Shown: positions 1-10,990, counted from the first letter of the stretch. The stretch is DNA of 64,000 nt from Cristatella mucedo (GCA_009760855.2 WPIO01000025.1:4568501-4632500); one strand, 5' to 3'. Translations and numbers: made by a program. The notes: a model not told the origin generated them from the sequence alone.

Positions 1-31
1 GCGTGCTGTCTTAACTACGGGCCTGCTCTGC
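1..31 (-). CDS. THOC2: THOC2 exon 11, 5' end only (cut by window edge)
   Basis: A possible acceptor AATTCGTAG|GCAG starts this piece. Its first base completes the Lys codon left open by exon 10 and the remaining 30 bases stay open to the window edge ([10 protein letters not shown]). The phase fits, but the stretch is too short to prove. Confidence 0.45.
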
Positions 32-2005
32 CTACGAATTTGATCTGAACAAACTCACACGATAAAATTCAACTGTGCATGGAAACCAGGAAAAAGCTAG
101 GCCTTCCAGCAGTGACGGCAGCACTGTGGCTTACTTCTGATACATAGGATCGATGACATATCTGATCAGCTGACACAGGGCACGTGCAACCTTTGGGTTT
201 GAAGCCGCAAGATATTGTGGCAGCCGATCCATCATCAGCTTGGCTTGCTTCCATGCCCCGAGAGCCAGCAAGCTCTCTATGAGGCCCGTCTTTTGATTAT
301 TGTCTGCTGACTGCAACGAACGATGGCAATTATATGCTGTTGCATAGACAGAAAACTGCTAATACAAAACATCTAACAAAGAGCTGATCAAACAAAACCA
401 GTACTTAACAACATAAGCCGACACATGCACTTATAGAGAGATGCACACCCAGACTAACACACAGACCTTTTCAGCTGGCAGCTCGTCGGTAGTTTCCGGC
501 TCTTCTTTCCTATCAGCAGTAACAACAGCCCTCGTTTTCTTACAATTCTGGCGAGCTTCTTGGATCTCCTTCTTGTATGCCTCCTTTATGCTTTGATCAT
601 CCGGCGATAACTGCAAGGAGTTCAGATTTACAATTCAGATGCCTCACGTTGACCGTGCAAGATCAAGAAATTGAAAACAATTGCTATTTTTGATACTCAC
701 ATGGGGATATAGCCCAGCTAAGTCGATTAGTCCATGATGCAAAAGAAGGGCAGTAACTGCATAAAGTGATGCAGGTGTGACCCTTTCTTCTTCCTGCTAA
801 AATAATAAAGTTTCATTCATCTAAACAAACTGCACGAGCACATACCAGTGCGAGTGCTTGGAAACCACACTGATGCACACATCAGCAAATACCAGCAGTG
901 ATGAAGCTAACAGCAACCAAGCCGAGGGCTATACCAATAAGGCCTGGAGTCAGAAGGGCCAATCCAAACTTTTTTCAAATCGAATGTTCACCGGTATACA
1001 GCTGAATTATAAAAAATGACATGAGCTGTCAAGAGTTTAATTTATTCTTTTCTTACCAAGTGCTGATTATCCAGACATTAATGGAAAATGGAAATGAGCA
1101 TATTTTTATGCATGCAGATACAATGCAGGTGTGTAGAGCTACATACTAAGCAAAAAAAGCAGGTACATTAGAGCTATATACTAAGCCAAAAACTATTTAC
1201 ATTGTCAAAATTAACAGTAAAGTGAGTGTCCCAATAGCTTGTAATGGATCTGAGCCAAAAAAATGCTGTCCTACGACTTTCAGCACGATGTTCTACAAGC
1301 CACGAGGTATAATAGATGACCAGGTGCATAAGCATATTTATTACACTAGTAAGAAATATATAAAACAGCAACTGCTAACTTCTTAGTCGGTAAAAGTAGG
1401 CCTAACATGGTTCTTGATGAACGCCAGGTCCCAGATGGGCATAGAAGCCACCAGCTTCTAGACTGTCATGCTATGTCGACTTCACAACATTAGAAGCTGC
1501 TCAAAAAGATCGCTGACAGGGTAGCCGAGTCTGGATTGCTTCTCAGCTTCAGGTCAAGGACATCCCTTAGATGTTGTACGAGGTTTTAATCGGGTGACTG
1601 ACGGGACCAATCCAAGTTGGCAGGTAACAGAACAGTCATATTATTTTCTGACCTAATTCGTAGTATGCATTGGGTCATTATCCTGCTGATACATTAATTT
1701 ATCTTCCAAAAGGCTTCTGGAAGGCGCAACTCCCATGCTCCAAAGCACACCGAGGTACACATTCTGGTCCATAATGCCATGAATGAGGTACAGTGACCAG
1801 ATGACGGTGGCTTTTCTTTATACTATATTTCTGATAGTGTTGTGCCTTTAGAGCCCAGCTCGTCGTTAGCCACACAACGTGGAGATAATTTCAATTGCTA
1901 GGCACTTCGTGGGCCGCCGGGCTACTCTTAGCTGCAGGGGCCTCGAAAAGGTGCCTATTTTAAAGTGTGTAAATACTTATGGATGTGAGTGTACCATGAG
2001 GCATG

Positions 2006-2053
<48 letters not shown>

Positions 2054-5000
2054 TTATATATATAGTTAGTTATATATATATAGTTATTATAAAGATGCTA
2101 GTGACATCACCATACTTACCACCTTCGGGCACAATAATACCTGGAAAAGCCAATTGCAAAAGCTGCCAGTATGACTTGAGATACTTCGAACACATAATGA
2201 AATCACTAACCAATTGGAAAAACTCGAGTAGAAGTAATAAGTGGCTCTAGCTTCTAGTAGCAAGCTTCAATCTAGGCTCACCTGATAGAACTGAAACTTG
2301 AAACCGATGATCTGACACACGGTATCAGCATCTTGTGTATACGCTTTCAGAAGTGGCACATACAGATCGTCGGCCATCTCTGGCTTCCACTCGAATGCTT
2401 CCAGAATAATGTCAAGCACCCTATTAGGGTCTAGATTAAAGCAGCCTAAACAGAGTTGGTCAAACACAGTCAATATAATACGAGCAGGCAGATGAGGCAA
2501 GTTTGTGCACCTGTGACATTGTTTGTGTAGAGCAAATCACACACAAATGTGGGCATCCGAAGGCACTATCCACAACCGAGATCCAGCATGAATAAGTGAC
2601 AGTAACACAAGCTTCAGTCATGTGAGGCATGCACGTATACACGGTAGGTATCTGTGACTTCACAAAGTCACAAAGACTATGTTGGTGCTACACTGGAGTT
2701 TTCTATAGCAAAACCTGGCTTTCAGTAGCCAACAGACTCCCATCTCGGGTAATAAAAAGAAAGCTACAAGCATAACTGAATGTCAAGAAGGCAGTCATGG
2801 AAGTGAGTGGAATGGAAGTAGTAGTGCAGGATGCTGGAAAGGATGCACCAGCGTTGGCACCCAGAGAGATATCGTTGCATAGGAATTGTGGGAGTTCCAG
2901 TCTAGGATCTTCAGAGCAACAGATTCTGTCGCCAACTCTTTAAGCTAAAGAATGGTCTTTAAGCAAAAGAACATAATAGCTAATTTACACTAAGGGCCAT
3001 AAGCATTTACGAATCCCAGGATAAGTCCCATTCATATGCTGTCTGGGCTACAACCAGCTTAACGGATCAGGGCTGCCTTCCTTAGCCACATAAATGATGA
3101 ATTGCAGCATGTTGCAACATACCAGCACGGATACAATGAGGTAAACCTAAAGAAATAAACAAAATCAACAAGATAGGAAGATCGCTCGTGTAGTGGGAAT
3201 AATGGAAGGTTTTTCATGTATACTCTGACCAAGTACACTACAGAGGGATCCACGGCGTCCCCCTAGTCCTTCAGAACGAGGCATCGAGTCTGCTGAATGA
3301 AGATGGCTGTACAGCATGATGGGATGGCTAGCTTGGCCATCGTTAGTGCTGCCACTGATAGAAGCTACCGGCACCACATACAGGTAAGCAGTTCGGCATT
3401 GATTTGCTGAGCAGCAGCAAAGAAAGTGCCCTGGCTGAGCTGGCATGAAGCCGAAAGGTCCTGGGCCAAACGCGATGCCTGCCAGACTCCTGAAGATTGG
3501 CCCTCGGTTTATTTGAAAAAAGACGGCAATTTTTAACTCTTCAGGTATGATTAGGCCGAAGAAAATGTGGAAAAAAACAGGTGAATGCCTGCATCACGAA
3601 GTGAATTACAGCTTCGGCTTTTCCGGAGCGGATATTGGCACATTACACTGCACTCCTGGCATTCCGTATCAGAATGTTATTATCAACGCGCTGCAAAGCA
3701 CTGGCATTCCGAGTATTCGACAGCATTTGGGTGGCAACATAAAATATATATAACAGCAGGATAATGAGAGAGTCGTCCCACGGCTAAATTGCTAGCCTAC
3801 ATATATACCTATGGCCCAGGGTGCATTATCCATAAAAGATTTCAGTGCACGAGGAGGCTGACACTGGCACAGCAGTTCAGATAGGTATGAAGCAGCCCAG
3901 CCTTGGTGGGACTGGGGGGGGGGGTCAGAGAAAGAATTTTGCTCTGTATCTGCTGATGGACCAGGAAGCCATGCCAGTTCCTTCAGCAAAGGAGACACAA
4001 CTTAATTTCTTGGTTGTTTTTTTACTACCCTTGCAGCCATATTGAACAGTGTGTGATGTAATGTAATGTATCTCCATCTGTAACTCCACAAAGACTATGT
4101 GGGTGTTAAGTAGGAGAGTTCTGTATAGCGCACTCACAGCCTAAGTGGCTTTCGGTAGCCAACAGACTTCATCTCACGCAATAAAGAGAAAGTGGGAAGC
4201 ATAGCAGTCAGGAGAGCAGTTGAGGTAGTAAGTAGCAGCTCAGGACGGCTGGAAAGGATTAGCCATAGTCGGCAGCAGAAGAGTAGTTGTCGTTGCGTAG
4301 GAATCGTGGAAGCGAGTTCCACAGTCTAGGACCTGCAGAGCTGAAGCTTCTGTCGCCAACGGTCTTTAAGTGAAGGAACGGACAGCTAATTTATTGTCCA
4401 TACAGGACCTGAGGGCACGAGGCTGAAACTGGTGCAGCAGTTCAGCTAGGTATGGAGGAGCCAAGCCGTGGCAGGCCTTGTGGATCAGCGTAAGAACTTA
4501 GCTCTGTATCTGTTGATCCTCCGGCAGCCATTTTTTTTAGCAAAGGAGACACGCGGTCAAACCTCTGGGAATTGAAAACTAGCCTGGCAGCCATATTCAT
4601 AGTCAGCTGCAGTGGCCTAGTTGCTTTCTTTGGTAGCCCAGCCAAAAGGGAATTACAATAATCAAGCCGAGACAGAGCTAAGGAGCTAGTTAAATCTTTT
4701 GCAAGCCACTGTGGAAGACTGCTCCTAAATTTAGGTAGGGATCGGACCTGATGGCTAGCTGTTGAAGCAGTCTTCTGGATGCTTTTAAAATTTAGGCAGC
4801 TGTCGAAAACGACACCTAAATTTCGAGCACGTGGTGATGGTCGCACAACAGCATCACCTATTAGAAGAGCAAAGCCTTTTAATCCAGCCACACAGATGAC
4901 TAGCTGTAAAGGCTCAGTGGCTTTGTTTGGCAGCCCAGCCAAGTCCAACGAAGATACAATAAAAGTTGCTGACAGTAGCAGCAAGCAGGGTGGATATAAC

Positions 5001-8000
5001 AAGAGATGCTCACCAATTAGTGACTTGATGTTTTCCAGGAGAGCAGCCGGTGAAACCTTATCAGCAGGCTCTGGCAGCAATTCGGTAATAAGCTTTGCAT
5101 AACCTTCATTTTCTTCACGTAGAAGGTTAAACTTCTGCTGCTTATAGCTATAAAGAAAAAAGGAGACGCAGATCCCAGTAAATGCCCGCACATTCAATCA
5201 ATCTATGACCAATCTAATGAGGAAGGCAATATGAAGCATATACAGACGGGAGCGAAGGCAACACCACGAGTCTGTTTCACAAAACTTTAAATGGCACACG
5301 TGAGAGAACAAAGACATTTCACGCAACAGCACACAATTGCACACGTGCCGTGTGACTGCTGTTGCCACATTAATTCAGTGGATCCCTTACAAGAAGCCTT
5401 GCCCTTCCCTCCTAATAGCAGATTGCAAACTGGCCAAAGGGAATTTTAACCTAGCATACTTACTATAGCTTTGTCTTCATTTTTACATATTTTGGCTGGA
5501 ATTGCTGCAGTTTCAGGAAGGAAAGACTCTCCAGAGTATCTTGGTCGAGACGCTCCTTCAGCAAACTTTCTCCAACAAGTTTCTACAACAAAAGAAAGCA
5601 GCATACAGTTACACACGTTTGGAGACGTCGCCTTGGTGAGCAACCTTGCAGCCACATTCAAGGCCAGCCGTAGAGGCTTGATAGATTTTCTTTTTCGGGA
5701 GACCTGAATGAACTGAAATATAGCAGTCCAGGTACGACAAAACTAGCGATTCGTAATTTTGTTAGCCAGCTACTTTGGTGGCTAGTACCTTATTATAGAC
5801 AAGAATCAAACACGGTGTCTACCGGCGGAGGCAGTCTTCTGGATAACATTTTTTTTTAGAAGTCAAGCCTAAAGAGGACATCTAAATTACGAGGATTTGA
5901 TGATGTTGCATTTTAGCATCCCCGACTGGAAGAGCTAAGTCACAGATTCCTGCCGTGCGGTTAGCGTTCCCATTAAAAGGGAGCTAGGCTTGATCACCAC
6001 AACTAAGCATAAGAAAACTGGCCAACATCCAGAACCGAATATCTAAAAGGCAGGCATGTAACTATTCAAGTCACCGCAGCTGATTTTGATTGTCCGAATT
6101 GCAAGTATGGCTGGGTGTTATCTGCATAGCCAATATCATGGGACCCGAATCACTTTTCCGAGAGGCTCTGTATGAATGGAAAACAGCAAAGGGCCAAGAA
6201 CGGACTTTATGTGGGTGCAGTTCTACTCAGTGTCCTGCCTAGTAGTAAAGGCCACTTTAGCTATCGGCAGCATAAGTCACCCAACTGAAAATTCCTGCTA
6301 TAACAGCATGGATCAAGCATTCGGCATTGGTATAATGTAATAAATAACCCCTTCAGGTGATTGCTCTTCCAACAGGTGACTGTTCTTCTTGACGAGACTT
6401 GAATGAAAAATTTTGAATCTACAGAATGGGCCCCTTATGGATGGAGTGGCCATTAAAAAGAGCTCCGTTGAAATTGGTGCTTTTGACACCTGCCCGACGG
6501 CAGGGATTTTTGTCAGCAGGTTTTTTTTAAGTGCCAGGAGCACCACGTCAGCAAACTGTGAGTACCAGAATGGCAAACTCGAGTCAATCATACATTTCTA
6601 GCACAAACACATCTATTTAATGTATTGGCCATTTCAATGTACACTTTATTAAGGAGCCTATTGCTACAATGATTAGTCTCTATCCACACAAAGCTTGCAA
6701 CCTCGATGCCTTGCTTAACTACTACTGTCACAGCCAACTACTTCTTGACACGGCAGTGCCAACAGCATTCGAACGAACCTGACCAAGCACTACAACATCC
6801 ACCATCTGGGTCTATATGCAGTGTCGGGTGGCACTTTATCTAGAGAAGAGAGTACAAAGCTATGCCAACTTTCTTTGCCCTATATTTTTTAAAACATGGA
6901 TCGATATGCATGCGTGCATAGAAAATCTCAGCCTCTATTACTGATATTACAGAGCAGCACTTACCGCCGAACTCTTTGCAAGAGAGAGAAAACGGTCCCG
7001 CTGTGCTGCCAAGTCATCACTACATTGAGTCTCTTGATCTAAAAAAGGAATCACTAACCCATGCATGATGTATACAGAGCTAGGGTCCTTTCTTTACAAA
7101 GCAGCTAAATGATATCATCGAGGGTCATAGTGCAGTAAATCACAAGCACGGAGGCCTTAAGTAGTAAGCCGAGAGCCTTGGATACAGACACATGATGAAG
7201 TATTGGATATCGGATAATCCCAAAGCAGCACCAGTTGAAATGCTGGCAATGCAAGAAGCATTGAGTTAATGTACAAGTCCATTCAAAAAGGTCATTAGTC
7301 GTCGATGACATTCGGTTAGACAAAACTCCTGGAACTGTTAGGCGAATGCTATCTTGGTGCACAACGTTGGCCCAGGTGTCTCGAATATGAGTAGCAGCAT
7401 CACAACCTTGAAAAGAGACAGGGCATCCACAACTTGTGAGCTCCACCCCAGTGGCCACATTGCCAATAGTCCCACCGCTTAGCAAGTCGCCATGCTCACC
7501 AATGCAGTCAGATCCATTCCAACTTCAGATGTCTTTAGCCTCCATGTGAATAAATCTAAATGCAGCTTTAAAAAGTTTATAAGCTGACCATTTCTCAAAT
7601 GAATGGTCTCGTAGGCAGCATCAGTAACTGCATACATGCGTTGAGTCGATAGCCTGCTTGACATGCTGAGGTAGCTTCAGCCAACTTTAAAAAGCAAGCC
7701 GATGTAACTTGATTTGCAGTGGGAAGTGTAACTGAAAGAAATCAGCACACACTGTAGCCTTCATGAGATATCAGCCGTAGTTTGGGCTTGATGTAATGCA
7801 CTTTCTTCCTTCAGCTGTTGCTCATCCAATTTTCGGGGATATCCTCCTTGTCGTGCATAGCCTCCGGCATCCGCAGCCGAATAATCAAAGAACAAGCACC
7901 AACGCCTGCTGGGTAAAGCTTGAACTAAGCTTCCGATGCCTTTAAGCTGCAAGAACTATTAAATCGCTGATCCTGCCTTTTTAGTCTTCGTACCAGACCA

Positions 8001-10878
8001 GTCGATGCACGTAAGCTTAGTACAAGCTCTGGTGCCATACATCTGGTGCTCATGGTGTCTGCTATTATGCATACACGGCCAGCATTTGACTATCTGCCAT
8101 GATGGTCGAATGCACCTCTCAATCAATGCTTAGAAATTTCCTGGATAATCACCTGGTGTCGATTTACGAAATAGGTGTTCGAGGAACGTCATCCAGTGCC
8201 ATCTTGTATGCTGGCATTGATTCCAAAAAATGCACCAAGCAGCCACGGCAAAGATCTTTGATGACAGCAAGCGAATGTCCAACATCTCAGCACTAACTTT
8301 GCTTTTGATCTGCTGCCATCCAGGACGTCAAGCAGGTCTTTGGCTTTGGTTGATTTGTGAGCATTTTTAGGGCAAAGCAAACATGGCACAGCACAGCAGC
8401 ATGCAGGATTCACAGCGGCAGCCACGATCGCCGTATCTTCCGCAGCATGAACAAAACTATAACATGCTAACGGCAGCCTTGCAGATCGGACTTTTGGCGG
8501 ATTTCCATTTGATGCTCGCACTCCATTTGCCTGCTAGGCAAACAATTCCAATAAGCAGTAGCAGCAATGCTCATGGAATCACTCTACCCAATAGGCTGAG
8601 GATGTCAACGTATTGTGATATTAGGCTTGGCATGACGTCCTACAAAAATGAAAAAAAAATAATAAAGGCACATCATACAAGACCAATATCAAGGGGTGCA
8701 TGCCTGGTGATGAATACTACAAACCTTCAGCTCACTAATTAAGCTCAGAAGCTGCTCCTGTTTTAAGTTGTCCTTCAGTGCATGGCCTGTGACCTCATAA
8801 AGTAATCTCTTGACATCCTTCGACTTGGTAGATTCAAAATCCCCATCACTTTTTGAAAATGACTTCAGCAATTTCAAGCTACAATTAAATAGCTTAAAAT
8901 GTGCCCACAATATATTGGGTAGAGTCATCACCATAAAGATTGTGAAATAAATGCATGAATTTACAGCACATTCAAAGATCTTTGCAAATGATACAATTAC
9001 AAGGATGCCCTTTCTTCGACATAACAGATGACAGCACCTCTTTTGACCTCCCGTCTCCCATTATGTCCTTGGCGACGGTGGCAAGTCCTGTGGCAAGCAA
9101 CAAGTTCTGATCAAAGATTTGTCTGGGCAAATGAATCACGGGGATTAATAAAGTACGACAGAAGTCCCTCGTCCAAAGAGCAGGCTATTATCACATTTCG
9201 GGCAAGGTGGCTGCTTTAGAATGTAACCTCAGGTCCCCATCACCTTGAGAGTTAAGCAGGAAGTACTGGCCGTTCTTCAAATGAAACCTCAAATTGGAAA
9301 AGTTACTCAGAATGAATGCAATCAACTTGAAAAACCAGAGTAATTTAATGTGATCGAATGCTAGGTTTTAAGATGTCACCAGATCTGCTAGGTTTAAACT
9401 GTATTCAGAGTTTAGTGCCAAGTATTTCTATCATGACCTACACACCAGCCAAACGTGGTCAAGCGACTGCACTCTTGATGGTCATCTTCAAGCAATTGCT
9501 GAATGTCTTGCAACCCGCAAGCTCGTGTCCTGCATAGTAGTAAAGCTTTCTTTAGCTATCAGCAGCACGTCACTCAACTAAAAATTTAAGCTATAACAGC
9601 ATGGGCCAAGCATTGGGCATTGTTAATATTTTTAATGAATAAACCAGCTCTAGTTCTTGAAGATTGATCGGTTCCTGGCTGTTGTGCTGCCATCGAATCA
9701 CAGCAACAAGTAACCAACCGCAACAAGCTTTCACATGACCGGCAGAAGCAATTAACCACACCACTCATCCGTTGTGGTGAAATTTAAGAAAGCTCTACCA
9801 AATCTGCAATCACGTTAGTTAGCAAAAATAGGCAGCTCCCCGAGAATTTCTAAAGCAATCAATGTGATCCTATTAGCGACATCACGGACACTGGCTCAAC
9901 CTAACGGACGCTGCCAAATCAGCTAGCCAAAGTTTTTATTATAAGCAACAGAGGAAGATCCACAAACTTGCTAAAAAAACAACCTGTTTTGATCAAAAAG
10001 GATAACAATGAGAAATAGAAGCTGCGATAAAGGGCTAAAATGTAAAGGAAGATTACATGGTTTTAATTTATCCAAGAAAGTAAGAAGCGACACAGCTGGC
10101 ATCGAACTTTATTAAGTTGAAAGAAGCCATCGACGCATACAGACAAACGCAGCCAAGAATTCCGTGGAGCCAGAGAAACTAATAAGAGTAACTGGCGGGT
10201 TTAGAAACTTACGAACAAAGAGTTGTCTGGGGAGGTGATGGTATCTGAAAGGGGGCCGTATCAGGAAGGAAGTTGCGTCTGGAAGGAGGTCGCGTAAACC
10301 TGACAGGCAGCTGTGGCTGCGTTGGTAACAGCCGGGATCTGGTGCGGAAAAAGGACTTGAGGACTAGAGAGACTGCTTTGTGAATGAAGCCAGGGGGTAA
10401 GGTAGCTAACCACCTGCGAATACGATGCAGTTTACGCCATCAGGAGTACAAGGCATCCGAAACGACGCGCTCCGACTAGACAACTCATTGCCACGGACAC
10501 CCTATCTAAAGGGCTCACAGGCAAACCGCACAGTGACAGCAAGGAGCAATTAATAGCCTCTTCCATAAAAGACCCAAGACATCGCACCAGAATCTTAATT
10601 AAGATACATCAACCTATGCTACAACTGGCAATTTTTCGGCGCGGCTTAAGCGTGAGCATCTGCGTCCCGCCATGCGCAGAAGAGGAACCCGGCTAGCGGG
10701 CTAGGACAAGGGCGAGCCAAACAAAAGGCGCTGAAAATTCACGCGAGCGAACTTATGAATTTAACGAAGCCAATAGTGTCATTCAAAAATCTTGCCAATA
10801 AACTTTAACTTACACTTCAGACTTCCCAGTTTTCTCCCATTGTCGGCAATGGTCGAGCCCCACGCATAGGCTCGCCAT
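1..10878 (-). CDS. THOC2: THO complex subunit 2, 5' part of gene (11 coding exons, continues off left edge)
   Basis: THOC2 is the largest subunit and scaffold of the nuclear THO complex, which joins TREX to couple transcription and splicing with mRNA export. Coding exons in gene order are 10878-10814, 8878-8725, 8639-8588, 7038-6965, 5582-5464, 5147-5014, 2445-2282, 796-701, 610-467, 310-135 and 31-1. They total 1209 nt, exactly 403 codons in one frame, and every junction keeps phase. Recognisable family blocks are [18 protein letters not shown] (exon 6), [18 protein letters not shown] (exon 7) and IGFKFQFYQ (end of exon 7). Family members run to about 1,500 residues, so this is roughly the N-terminal quarter. 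The first ten exon-exon joins were worked out by eye from AG/GT borders and homology; only the leftmost exon is weak. Introns hold LINE relics and an (AT)n tract. Confidence 0.93.
135..310 (-). CDS. THOC2: THOC2 exon 10
   Basis: The acceptor is CGTTGCAG|TCAG and the donor CAGAA|GTAAGC. It encodes [20 protein letters not shown] and on to [17 protein letters not shown], a block I recognise as THOC2. It leaves two bases (AA) of a Lys codon. Confidence 0.93.
467..610 (-). CDS. THOC2: THOC2 exon 9
   Basis: The acceptor is CCTTGCAG|TTATCG and the donor GAAAAG|GTCTGT. Its 48 codons start [16 protein letters not shown] and end in a charged linker ([14 protein letters not shown]). It is phase 0 at both ends. 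The charged linker is variable in the family. Confidence 0.88.
701..796 (-). CDS. THOC2: THOC2 exon 8
   Basis: The acceptor is ATTATTTTAG|CAGG and the donor CCCCAT|GTGAGT. Its 32 codons include [20 protein letters not shown] and LAGLYPH, the conserved Tyr-containing helix downstream of the previous exon. It is phase 0 at both ends. Confidence 0.9.
811..2281. other. THOC2 intron, no exon seen
   Basis: This is intronic AT-rich sequence between exons 8 and 7. Apart from the (AT)n tract I see no coding signal, and no clear LINE or SINE similarity at 811-2000. Confidence 0.5.
2008..2090. repeat. (AT)n microsatellite, imperfect
   Basis: About twenty perfect AT units at 2008-2048 pass into degenerate TATATAGTTAT repeats. 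It lies in a THOC2 intron and creates the artificial IYIYIY ORF on the plus strand. Confidence 0.9.
2282..2445 (-). CDS. THOC2: THOC2 exon 7
   Basis: The acceptor is CTGTTTAG|GCTGC and the donor TATCAG|GTGAGC. It encodes [20 protein letters not shown] and ends [10 protein letters not shown]. Entry is in phase 1 and exit in phase 0. This is one of the clearest THOC2 matches in the window. Confidence 0.95.
2655..2965 (-). mobile_element. LINE-B 3' fragment, minus strand
   Basis: The stretch from the acaaagactatgttggtgct motif to gattctgtcgccaactcttt matches the other LINE-B 3' ends at 4050-4370, 23600-23900 and 45840-46165. All carry the same gccaacagact and gagaaagtgagaagcata-like blocks. It is old and indel-ridden. 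Confidence 0.7.
2966..3789. other. THOC2 intron, unclassified sequence
   Basis: I see no exon, no tRNA-like head and no LINE tail here. The ORFs on both strands (for example 3165-3446 minus and 3547-3753 plus) show no recognisable domain. Confidence 0.4.
3790..4035 (-). mobile_element. LINE-B ORF2 C-terminal fragment, minus strand
   Basis: The minus strand encodes a degraded [20 protein letters not shown], the same end-of-ORF2 segment found in the other LINE-B copies. It is a separate truncated copy abutting the 4050-4990 element. It includes an 11-base poly-G run at 3914-3924. Confidence 0.65.
4050..4990 (-). mobile_element. LINE-B non-LTR retrotransposon 3' part, minus strand
   Basis: The minus strand reads [20 protein letters not shown] and on to [20 protein letters not shown], the typical C-terminal 'thumb' region after the reverse transcriptase of CR1/L2/Jockey-clade LINEs. 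A 3' UTR follows towards 4050. The frame is partly open (4442-4970) with later breaks. It inserted in the THOC2 intron close to exon 6, in the same orientation as the gene. Confidence 0.8.
5014..5147 (-). CDS. THOC2: THOC2 exon 6
   Basis: The acceptor is TTTCTTTATAG|CTAT and the donor CTAATTG|GTGAGC. It encodes [19 protein letters not shown], near identical to THOC2 of other animals, through ENIKSLI. Immediately on its left (gene 3' side) lies a minus-strand LINE-B copy, which makes the raw ORF look like an exon-LINE fusion. The GTGAGC donor removes the LINE. Confidence 0.95.
5464..5582 (-). CDS. THOC2: THOC2 exon 5
   Basis: The acceptor is TTTTGTTGTAG|AAAC and the donor GCTATA|GTAAGT. It encodes [20 protein letters not shown] and then [19 protein letters not shown], a strongly conserved THOC2 block. 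It leaves two bases (TA) that form Tyr with the next exon. Longer ORFs in other frames here are shadows. Confidence 0.92.
5625..6250 (-). mobile_element. LINE-B relic including RT fragment, minus strand
   Basis: The minus strand carries decayed pieces in LINE-B order. They include a [13 protein letters not shown]-like remnant near 6160-6200, matching the PLLFSIYTESLGK of the 24.6-kb copy, and the C-terminal region near 5640-5700. It lies in the intron between exons 5 and 4. It has many frameshifts. Confidence 0.6.
6225..6400. repeat. Dispersed repeat, copy 1 of a pair (unknown family)
   Basis: The block gcctagtagtaaaggccact through gctataacagcatggatcaagc and gcattggtataatgtaataaa recurs at 9530-9700 with the same order of motifs. 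Direction is the same in both copies. It has no coding capacity and no tRNA head that I recognise. Confidence 0.6.
6965..7038 (-). CDS. THOC2: THOC2 exon 4
   Basis: The acceptor is CCTTTTTTAG|ATCAAG and the donor TCGGCG|GTAAGT. With the incoming G it encodes [20 protein letters not shown] then AKSSA, aligning with the conserved acidic/basic helix after the previous exon. It ends in phase 0. Confidence 0.85.
7045..8580. other. THOC2 intron, unclassified
   Basis: This is the intron between exons 4 and 3. I searched its minus strand for coding blocks and found none that fit the phase. The ORFs of 60 to 126 codons are not recognisable. Confidence 0.45.
8588..8639 (-). CDS. THOC2: THOC2 exon 3 (52-nt microexon-like)
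   Basis: This short exon encodes [17 protein letters not shown] plus the first base of an Asp codon. Borders are TTTTTGTAG|GACG and CTATTGG|GTAGAG. It is too short for ORF finders. It was placed because its phases (0 in, 1 out) join exons 2 and 4 and because its MPS-DIL pattern fits this position in THOC2. The intron to exon 2 is only 85 bp. Confidence 0.8.
8725..8878 (-). CDS. THOC2: THOC2 exon 2
   Basis: The acceptor is TTAATTGTAG|CTTG and the donor CTGAAG|GTTTGT. The exon enters with one base completing a Val codon and leaves in phase 0. It encodes the helical stretch ending [13 protein letters not shown], typical of the THOC2 N-terminal domain. Confidence 0.9.
8880..10813. other. THOC2 first intron
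   Basis: This 1.9-kb first intron contains repeat copy 2 at 9530-9700 and otherwise AT-rich sequence. I see no further exon, so the exon 1 to exon 2 junction in phase 2 is direct. Confidence 0.5.
9530..9700. repeat. Dispersed repeat, copy 2 of a pair (unknown family)
   Basis: gcatagtagtaaagctttct, gctatcagcagcacgtcact and gctataacagcatgggccaa follow one another here as they do at 6225-6400. Both copies sit in THOC2 introns in direct orientation. Confidence 0.6.
10814..10878 (-). CDS. THOC2: THOC2 exon 1 with start codon
   Basis: The ATG is at 10878-10876 on the minus strand in context GAACATGG, with A at -3 and G at +4. It encodes [21 protein letters not shown] and two bases of the next codon. 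The donor is GAAGT|GTAAGT. The WEKTGKSE stretch matches the conserved THOC2 N-terminus. A longer ORF in another frame covers the same bases and is a shadow. Confidence 0.85.
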
Positions 10879-10879
10879 G

Positions 10880-10990
10880 TTCGCAGCGGAGCGGCGTGAC
10901 GTAATGGCAACTTCCGGAAGCCTCCTCGGGGATAGGGGGGAGGAGCCCAACACCTCCATTTTGCATGGCCTTGCATTGTCACATTCCTTC
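10880..10990 (-). promoter_or_regulatory. THOC2: THOC2 proximal promoter / 5' UTR with ETS-like and CRE-like sites
   Basis: Just upstream of the THOC2 start codon lie a palindromic ETS-type site ACTTCCGGAAG (10910-10920) and a CRE/ATF-like TGACGTAA (10897-10904). Local CpG content is raised against the AT-rich surroundings and no TATA box is visible. This combination is typical of ubiquitously expressed genes. The exact transcription start was not determined. Confidence 0.5.

Noticed and set aside
1879-2250. Plus-strand 123-codon ORF with IYIYIYIY
   Set aside because: Created by the (AT)n tract in a THOC2 intron; no domain and no splice support.
4442-5197. A single 251-codon minus ORF spanning THOC2 exon 6 and LINE-B
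   Set aside because: The GTGAGC donor at 5013 ends the exon in the phase needed for exon 7; the rest is LINE sequence.
7441-7560. Possible THOC2 exon ending GCATTG|GTGAGC
   Set aside because: The phase-correct frame has a stop and no family similarity; 8588-8639 fits instead.
8300-8350. KDLLDVLDG on minus as the missing THOC2 exon
   Set aside because: No GT donor after the aspartate codon and a weak acceptor.
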